26,131 nucleotides of DNA from a virus. The stretch lies in the IMG/VR virus record IMGVR_UViG_3300044729_000836, positions 1 to 26,131 of that record; one strand, given 5' to 3'. The notes under the pieces are model-generated. The model ran no database searches. It saw nothing but the letters and a program-made list of their open reading frames with translations, and was not told the DNA's origin. Position 1 is the stretch's first letter. Every line of letters starts with the position of its first letter. The position numbers and the translations under genes were made by a program. Shown here in pieces: positions 21,002-26,131 of this stretch.

Positions 21002-21297
21002 TCGAAGAATATGAAAACTGGGAAGATGGTATAAGAAGAACCTTTATAGAACTAGCTAATTATATGGAAAAACACGCTAACCCTCTTGAATCTATTATTG
21101 ATTTTGCTTGGGCTTCTGGAGCTGATCTTTTCTTTGTGCAAAATGCCAAAGATGAACTAAAGAAACTAAAAGACAAGAATAAAGAGTGGGCTGAAGAAGT
21201 CTATAGGGCTAATGAGTTCGCCACTGAACAGATGAATCTATATCTGGAGAAAGTAGAAGAGCTAGAAAAATTTAAAAAACAAAGGATGGAAACATGA
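20998..21297 (+). CDS. coiled-coil protein, 99 aa
   Basis: Helix-rich; the C-terminal two thirds (from DELKKLKDKNKEWAEEVYR on) form a heptad-like coiled coil. Starts and ends in ATGA overlaps with its neighbours, so it is translated in a coupled run. Function unknown. Confidence 0.6.
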   Translation: MIEEYENWEDGIRRTFIELANYMEKHANPLESIIDFAWASGADLFFVQNAKDELKKLKDKNKEWAEEVYRANEFATEQMNLYLEKVEELEKFKKQRMET

Positions 21298-21497
21298 CAG
21301 AATATGAGAGACAATTAATAAAAAATCAAATAGTGGTTTTAGAAAAGAAGATTAAGCTTTTAGAAGAATCTTTTGACAAGCCTGTTGCTTGGGCTAGGAT
21401 TAATGGTCGTGGTGATTTGTTTGATCTGAGAACTCAAAATAATCCGTATATTGATCAAAATACTGTAGTTCCTCTTTATAGGAAAAATCATGAGTAA
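21294..21497 (+). CDS. small phage protein with a VAW...PLY motif, 67 aa
   Basis: N-terminal coiled helix (LIKNQIVVLEKKIKLLEES) followed by KPVAWARINGRGDLFDLR and ending VVPLYRK, the layout of small proteins found across many phages where an AW-x-G block leads to a VxPLY end. Function unknown. The start overlaps the previous stop. Confidence 0.6.
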   Translation: MTEYERQLIKNQIVVLEKKIKLLEESFDKPVAWARINGRGDLFDLRTQNNPYIDQNTVVPLYRKNHE

Positions 21498-21807
21498 TAG
21501 TTTGTGTAATGGGAGGGTTAAGAACAATAATCCAAAATCTCCAATAGAATATTTCTTGTTGGTTACTGTAAGAGAGTTCAGCGACTATGAGGGTGGGTCT
21601 TATATAGACGAAATTAAGAGTGCTGAACATTTTCTAGATTCAGGAGAAGAAGCTCTTGATGATCCTTATTACCAAATCTATGGAGAAAGATACTCTCACG
21701 ATACCGAATACAAATCTATTTTTCTTGGGGAATTTTATACCTTAGATAAGGCAAAAGAGTTTTTGTATAATTTAACTGGCGAAGTTCCAGACATTATCTC
21801 TTATTGA
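21490..21807 (+). CDS. hypothetical protein, 105 aa
   Basis: Not recognised. Acidic, with strand YFLLVTVREFSDYEGG and a C-terminal helix (TLDKAKEFLYNLTG). Start ATG 21490 overlaps the preceding gene by 8 bases. Confidence 0.6.
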   Translation: MSNSLCNGRVKNNNPKSPIEYFLLVTVREFSDYEGGSYIDEIKSAEHFLDSGEEALDDPYYQIYGERYSHDTEYKSIFLGEFYTLDKAKEFLYNLTGEVPDIISY

Positions 21808-21808
21808 T

Positions 21809-22333
21809 ATGGTTAATACTAAACATAAGATTGATTTGTCTAACTACTATAGTGACAATGGTGGTTACTGCACTCTGTTTAAAATATCTAATCAGCCATT
21901 TTTAGGCTTTAAAGAATTTATTTCCAAGTCTAGGGCAGAATATGCTAGAAAAATTCAGATCAAATTAAGTAAGTACGATCTCTCTCCCAAGGTATGTTCT
22001 GAATTATGTAAGATGGAGTATGAGCCATTCTTTCCTAATCAAATAAGTGGATGGGGATATATTACAGAATTAGCCAAGCCTACTAATACAAATATACAAT
22101 CATGGAAAATACAAAGACTAGTCGATACTATTTACGATACAACAAAGTTAAAATTTTGGGACTGTCATTCGGCTAATCTTGGATATATCATAAGAGAAGG
22201 AAAGAAAAAGTTGGTTTGTATTGATACTGGTAAAGAAACTTGGGATGGATATGCTAATTATTTTGGAAATTCTGATCCTGGCCCAAAGTGTTCGTATTGT
22301 TTAAGATATCAATGTAAGTGTGAAGGAATTTAA
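21809..22333 (+). CDS. minimal kinase-like protein with zinc knuckle
   Basis: 174 residues carrying marks of a protein-kinase-like/APH fold: K35 in FLGFKEF (where the ATP-binding lysine is expected), GWGYITELAKP (a hinge-like E87), WDCHSANLGYI (D118 to N123, resembling D-x-H-x-x-N of the catalytic loop) and LVCIDTG (D139, in place of DFG). The end has C161-x2-C164 and C169-x-C171, a probable zinc knuckle. If this is a kinase it is one of the shortest, lacking most of the C-lobe. Substrate unknown. The start follows the previous stop by one base. Confidence 0.6.
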   Translation: MVNTKHKIDLSNYYSDNGGYCTLFKISNQPFLGFKEFISKSRAEYARKIQIKLSKYDLSPKVCSELCKMEYEPFFPNQISGWGYITELAKPTNTNIQSWKIQRLVDTIYDTTKLKFWDCHSANLGYIIREGKKKLVCIDTGKETWDGYANYFGNSDPGPKCSYCLRYQCKCEGI

Positions 22334-22334
22334 A

Positions 22335-22685
22335 ATGCCATATATAAAAGAAGAAAATAGATTATCTTTAGATGAATGTATAGACCATATGGTAATTTGT
22401 CTAAAAAACAGCGCTTTTAGATCATCATTTGATCCAAATAAAAATAATTATCTGAATGAAGAACTGTGTAATGAAGATGTTCTAGCTATTCTTGGTGATA
22501 TTAATTATGCTTTTAGTCGTATTTTAGGGGGTGTTATGGGAGATGTTTCATACTCTAAGATTGCTATGATTACTGGTGTATTAGAGAATATTAAGCAAGA
22601 ACATTATCGTCGCGTGGCAGCACCATACGAAGATAAGAAAATCATTGAAAATGGTGATATTAAAGAGTATAAACGCCTAAAATAA
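22335..22685 (+). CDS. DUF6899-like conserved protein, 116 aa
   Basis: Start ATG 22335 follows AAGGA; the upstream GTG frame at 22320 is rejected. The block GDINYAFSRILGG, KIAMITGVLENIKQEHYRRVAAPYEDKKI and ENGDI is the recognisable core of a common phage/bacterial family (DUF6899). Helical; function unknown to me. Confidence 0.65.
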   Translation: MPYIKEENRLSLDECIDHMVICLKNSAFRSSFDPNKNNYLNEELCNEDVLAILGDINYAFSRILGGVMGDVSYSKIAMITGVLENIKQEHYRRVAAPYEDKKIIENGDIKEYKRLK

Positions 22686-22695
22686 AGAGGCCAAA

Positions 22696-23019
22696 ATGTC
22701 TAAAAATATTGATGATGTAATTAAAGAAGTAATGAAAAGCAATAAAGAAATCCACAATATGGATAATCATTTAACTAAAGATATTACTGAGGTTAAGAAA
22801 AGCATCAAAAATATTGAGAATAAGATCAAGACCTTAGAAAACAAGATTGATCAAGCAATAGATATTTTAAATACATTCACCATTCTAATTTCTGACATGG
22901 ACGATATGAATGATTCCGATATAGATGATGAAGAAGAGAATGAGGATTGGACTCCATATGATCAGGCAGAAGATTATCAGTCTGATTATGATGAAGATAC
23001 TGACGAAGATCAATACTAA
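22696..23019 (+). CDS. coiled-coil protein with acidic tail, 107 aa
   Basis: AGAGG before the ATG. Residues 15-60 are a long coiled coil (EVKKSIKNIENKIKTLENKI), then a hydrophobic helix and an acidic, disordered tail of about 40 residues rich in D, E and Y. Could be a scaffold or DNA-mimic. Function unknown. Confidence 0.6.
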   Translation: MSKNIDDVIKEVMKSNKEIHNMDNHLTKDITEVKKSIKNIENKIKTLENKIDQAIDILNTFTILISDMDDMNDSDIDDEEENEDWTPYDQAEDYQSDYDEDTDEDQY

Positions 23020-23270
23020 TGGCTAGTTTAGCTCTACTAGTAACAATAATTTTTTTATCTGTGCTAATTATAGGGCCATTAAGTTATCTTCTTTCATTAT
23101 TTTCTTGGATGCCCAAACTTATTGTCTGGATAATGGGACTTCTCTGCATACTTGTTGGAGGAATGACATTCGCGTTACCAGTGGTCTTTTTAAAAGTTTT
23201 GGGTCTGATAGACATAGCCATAGGCTTTAAAATAATAGCCGACAGACGAAAAAAGAAAACTGGAGCTTGA
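23019..23270 (+). CDS. small membrane protein, 83 aa
   Basis: Two to three hydrophobic helices (about 3-25, 30-50, 54-70), short basic end ADRRKKKTGA. Inner-membrane protein of unknown role, directly before rIIA. It overlaps the preceding stop (TAATG); its stop falls inside the rIIA -35 box. Confidence 0.6.
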   Translation: MASLALLVTIIFLSVLIIGPLSYLLSLFSWMPKLIVWIMGLLCILVGGMTFALPVVFLKVLGLIDIAIGFKIIADRRKKKTGA

Positions 23271-23295
23271 CAAGACGGTTTGCCGATGATATACT
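23267..23295 (+). promoter_or_regulatory. promoter of the rIIA-like gene
   Basis: TTGACA (23267-23272), 17-base spacer, TATACT (23290-23295), CGAT at 23284-23287. The leader has ATCACAGG, then TTTTGGAGAAATAAG before the ATG at 23336. Confidence 0.85.
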
Positions 23296-23335
23296 TGAGC
23301 CATCACAGGAACGATAACACTTTTGGAGAAATAAG

Positions 23336-26020
23336 ATGAAGTTGGCAGATAGGACGATTGAGACTCACAGTATTGGCGTTGCAAGCAGGAATCAGTTTAA
23401 CATTGCTCAGACGAGCAAAATGTTTAAAATCCTTTCAGACTCTCTTTATTCTGATAAGGTTATGGCTGCGATTCGTGAGCTTTCTACTAATGCTTATGAT
23501 AGTCATATCTCTGCCGGTAATAAGAATCCCTTTAAGGTTACTCTCCCCACTGCTGCCAATCCCACCTTTGTGGTGAGAGATTATGGCACTGGTCTTAGTC
23601 AGACCGATATGGAGGACTTGTATACAACCTACGGAGCATCCAACAAGAATGATAGCAATGATTTTGTTGGTTGTCTTGGTCTAGGATCTAAGAGTCCCTT
23701 CGCATATACCAAGAGCTTTACAACCGCATCATATTACAACGGTAAGAAGTATACCTATATTGCTGCGATTGACGAGAGCGGAGTTCCTACTCTGAATCTT
23801 TTTAATACTTCTAATACGTCTGAGCCTAATGGTCTTGAAATTAGTTTCGCTGTTAAGCAGCATGACTTCCAAGAGTTTACCGACAAGGCTAAGAGAATCT
23901 TCCACTATTTCCGAATGAAACCCATCCTTGAAGGTGGTATCGGGAATAATCTGCAAGATCATAAGTACAGCAATACCAACATTATCATTAGTGGTGATGG
24001 CTGGAGAGTTTGCCGTCTTAATAATGACAATAGCTATTTCCCCAGCAACTACCACCGAATTGATAGTGGTATCGTAGCTATCATGGGCAATATTGCCTAT
24101 CCTGTTCAGACCGCACAGATTGTGGGTCAAGAAAAGGAAGAAATGCCCGATCATATTCAGAAGTGGAATAGGGCTTTCCAGAAAGCAGATATTGATTCTT
24201 GGAAGAGCTTTGTGGGAGAGATTCTTAACTCCGGCCTTTATCTGGAACTTGATTTTGGTATCGGTGAACTGGAAATGGACGTTTCCCGCGAAGGTTTGCA
24301 GTACACCAAGGATGTTATCAAGACTCTGCGTAAAAAGACTCAAGAAATCTATATGGAGATGAAGGAAGAATTCTCCAAGAAGATTAAATCTGCTCAGAAT
24401 AAGGTAGAGGCAATTACTTCATACTATACTATGAATGAATTGGCTGGCGGCTGGGGTGTTGGTGCTACTTGGACTGATCCCAAGGGCAAAGATCATCCTA
24501 TCAACTCTGGCAATGACTTGGAATATAAAATTCCTGCCGGTAAGAGTCTGTACGTTTTTAATTACAAGACTGCTGGCTATCGTTCTCGTCGCCAAGTTGC
24601 TCTGACAGACAGAATCCATCACGAAACCCTTACTGGTAAAGGTTCTTATTATTGGAATAACCAGAAGAAGAAGGGTAAGATGAGTTTCTTTGTGTGCGAT
24701 GTTGCCAGCGAAGAAAGTGCTAAGAAGATTCTTACAAGGTTTTGTAATGCAAATGATTGCTTTGCATATCTCTTGATTGATACTAAAGATCACACAAAAA
24801 GTCGAGAAGGTTTTGATCAACTTATCGAAGATGTTGGGGCTGAAAATCTGCTCAAGGTTTCAGACTACAAGCATCTGACACAAAGTTCTGGCCCAAGAAA
24901 ATCTTACAATAGAAATTCTAATGGTAGCGTTAGTGATCAAGACGCATTCTTTATCCACGGTTATGATAAGGACAGTAAACAGATTACTAATCCTTATAAT
25001 GACGCTACTTGTCTCAGAATTCTTTCAGAAGAACAACTAGATGATTTTCTGGAACAGGATGAGATTGTGTATGTTCCTATGCTTCGTTATAAGACCGAAC
25101 CTGAGTCTGGCTATCCTGAGATTAACGACATTGCTATTACTCTTAGTGATGATAAGCTCAAGAGCATAGTCAAGGATTTGGTTGGTGATAATAAGATTTA
25201 TGCTATCAAAACAGCTTTTGCTAAAAAGCTTGAGAAAGAAGGATATAATCTTGTTAACTTCAATGATTTCTTGAAGCGTCAACTTAAAGTTGTTGCTAAC
25301 AAACACTTTAAGAATCTTGCTTCTATCAACAAGCTTGTTGAATATTGTAAGAAAGATTTCGCAACCGACGAAAAGACCAGTGGTGGATATAGGTATTATC
25401 AGTACGGAACAACAGATAAGCAGTTTATGTTTCATATTCTGAATATCTTTGGATTGGATTATGATAAGTTTATCGGCAATAAGACTCTTGTTGATTGCTT
25501 GAATAAAACAATGCTAACAGAGTTCTTTGCTAATACTGTTCATATTCATCCTTTTAATATCACTAAGTTCAATCAAACAGAATACCTCTCTCATATCTCT
25601 AAGCTTATGAAAGAGGCTGGGATTGAAGATGTTGACAGTAAAGAGATTCGTAATGCTAATTTGGCCTATAACACCTTGACAAACATGATCGTCACTCGTT
25701 TGTATTCTGTGACTAATCAAGACAAGGCAGAGGGTTATCTCAAGATTATTCGTGGAACTTCTACTGAAGATCTTAAGAGATGGAAAATCTCTGAAATTAG
25801 GGAGAAGATTAAGTCTGAAGTAGACAAGAATCCTATGCTGAAGTATATTATGGGAACTCATCAAGTTAGTGGTAATCTGACAGACCTAAAGCCTAGTCAG
25901 AATCCTATTCTTGAAGATCGTAGCTCGTATTATGGAAAGTCTAGCAAGGATTGGATTGAGCAGATGAGTCAAGAGAATATTGACCTATTTAAGATTCAGT
26001 TGAGCAGTTTGATCAAGTAG
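23336..26020 (+). CDS. rIIA: rIIA-like GHKL ATPase
   Basis: 894 residues. The N-terminal 200 hold a GHKL ATP-binding fold: REL-STNAYDSH (E48, N52, D55), VRDYGTGLS (D82, G84, G86) and GCLGLGSKSPFAYT, the classic Bergerat motifs of rIIA proteins. After that the protein is unlike other GHKL enzymes. rIIA with rIIB lets T-even phages grow on lambda lysogens (against RexAB); in phages generally it is thought to counter host defences or keep infection productive. Strong TGGAG site and own promoter. Codons in roughly the first half are more C-ending than in the second. Length is a little greater than T4 rIIA (725). Confidence 0.9.
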   Translation: MKLADRTIETHSIGVASRNQFNIAQTSKMFKILSDSLYSDKVMAAIRELSTNAYDSHISAGNKNPFKVTLPTAANPTFVVRDYGTGLSQTDMEDLYTTYGASNKNDSNDFVGCLGLGSKSPFAYTKSFTTASYYNGKKYTYIAAIDESGVPTLNLFNTSNTSEPNGLEISFAVKQHDFQEFTDKAKRIFHYFRMKPILEGGIGNNLQDHKYSNTNIIISGDGWRVCRLNNDNSYFPSNYHRIDSGIVAIMGNIAYPVQTAQIVGQEKEEMPDHIQKWNRAFQKADIDSWKSFVGEILNSGLYLELDFGIGELEMDVSREGLQYTKDVIKTLRKKTQEIYMEMKEEFSKKIKSAQNKVEAITSYYTMNELAGGWGVGATWTDPKGKDHPINSGNDLEYKIPAGKSLYVFNYKTAGYRSRRQVALTDRIHHETLTGKGSYYWNNQKKKGKMSFFVCDVASEESAKKILTRFCNANDCFAYLLIDTKDHTKSREGFDQLIEDVGAENLLKVSDYKHLTQSSGPRKSYNRNSNGSVSDQDAFFIHGYDKDSKQITNPYNDATCLRILSEEQLDDFLEQDEIVYVPMLRYKTEPESGYPEINDIAITLSDDKLKSIVKDLVGDNKIYAIKTAFAKKLEKEGYNLVNFNDFLKRQLKVVANKHFKNLASINKLVEYCKKDFATDEKTSGGYRYYQYGTTDKQFMFHILNIFGLDYDKFIGNKTLVDCLNKTMLTEFFANTVHIHPFNITKFNQTEYLSHISKLMKEAGIEDVDSKEIRNANLAYNTLTNMIVTRLYSVTNQDKAEGYLKIIRGTSTEDLKRWKISEIREKIKSEVDKNPMLKYIMGTHQVSGNLTDLKPSQNPILEDRSSYYGKSSKDWIEQMSQENIDLFKIQLSSLIK

Positions 26021-26041
26021 TCAGGAATTTCTCAAGACCCC

Positions 26042-26069
26042 TTGACAAGCTTGCCGATTAGTGTAAAAT
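26042..26069 (+). promoter_or_regulatory. sigma70-like promoter with CGAT spacer motif
   Basis: TTGACA (26042-26047), 16-base spacer, TAAAAT (26064-26069), CGAT at 26055-26058; leader ATCACAGG, as before rIIA, then TTAGGAG before the next ATG. Confidence 0.8.
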
Positions 26070-26116
26070 GACAGTATCACAGGTATCGTAACTATAAAGT
26101 ATTAGGAGTTTGGATT

Positions 26117-26131
26117 ATGGCTGTTCCGTTT
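26117..26131 (+). CDS. start of a truncated gene
   Basis: ATG at 26117 after TTAGGAG, five codons (MAVPF) before the window ends. Following rIIA, an rIIB-like gene is a possibility from phage gene order, but the sequence does not show it. Confidence 0.5.

Noticed and set aside
23729-25864. Minus-strand frames across rIIA
   Set aside because: Antisense shadows of a recognised gene.
1-26131. CRISPR array or insertion-sequence ends
   Set aside because: No regularly spaced direct repeats and no transposase or terminal inverted repeats were seen.

Overview
The window reads as part of the early/accessory region of a large, AT-rich double-stranded DNA phage. Genes are short and tightly packed, nearly all lie on the + strand, and many overlap by 1-4 bases (ATGA, TAATG). 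The recognisable proteins form a phage set: flavin-dependent thymidylate synthase ThyX, UV-damage endonuclease UvdE, a phage-type ATP-dependent DNA ligase, an endonuclease VII-like nuclease, HNH endonucleases, an rIIA-like GHKL ATPase, calcineurin-like phosphoesterases and many small conserved phage hypotheticals. Three tRNA genes (Gly-UCC, probable Ile-UAU, Leu-UAA) read A-ending codons common in this AT-rich sequence. There is also a full tmRNA gene. The host cannot be fixed from sequence alone. A Tat-signal DUF1501 protein, a family most typical of Planctomycetes/Verrucomicrobia-type bacteria, is a hint only.

Layout. 1-5000: phosphoesterase, tRNA-Gly, a promoter with a tiny membrane ORF, two HExxH zincin-like proteins, ThyX and hypotheticals. 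5000-7220: UvdE, small proteins and a cytidine-deaminase-like protein. 7230-9350: small conserved proteins ending in an LpxH-like phosphoesterase. 9380-11020: a zinc-ribbon protein, a tandem pair of paralogues and a coiled-coil protein. 11026-12245: promoter, tRNA-Ile, the only minus-strand gene (an HNH nuclease), another promoter, a membrane peptide and the tmRNA. 12254-14595: a possible PD-(D/E)XK nuclease, the DUF1501 protein, endonuclease VII and a DUF6356 membrane protein. 14592-18190: DNA ligase, HNH nuclease with a long basic tail, a membrane protein and an HhH-GPD-like protein. 18193-20335: small genes, PspC, a second YfcE-like phosphoesterase and a small HTH-like protein. 20341-20519: a long perfect-paired hairpin followed directly by tRNA-Leu. 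20550-23270: small genes including a minimal kinase-like protein. 23267-26131: the rIIA-like gene, then a promoter and the first codons of another gene.

Transcription appears to be driven by a family of sigma70-like promoters. Twelve were found, each TTGACA (or one-off) with a 16-17 bp spacer and a TATAAT-like box. Nine carry CGAT inside the spacer, and several continue into a leader containing CACAGG just before or at the ribosome-binding site. They precede the genes one would expect to be expressed early: repair and nucleotide metabolism (UvdE, ligase, glycosylase-like), rIIA, a tRNA, the tmRNA operon and an HTH protein. Together the genes suggest a phage that supplies its own thymidylate synthesis, UV and base repair, translation support (tRNAs, ribosome rescue) and host-defence modulation.
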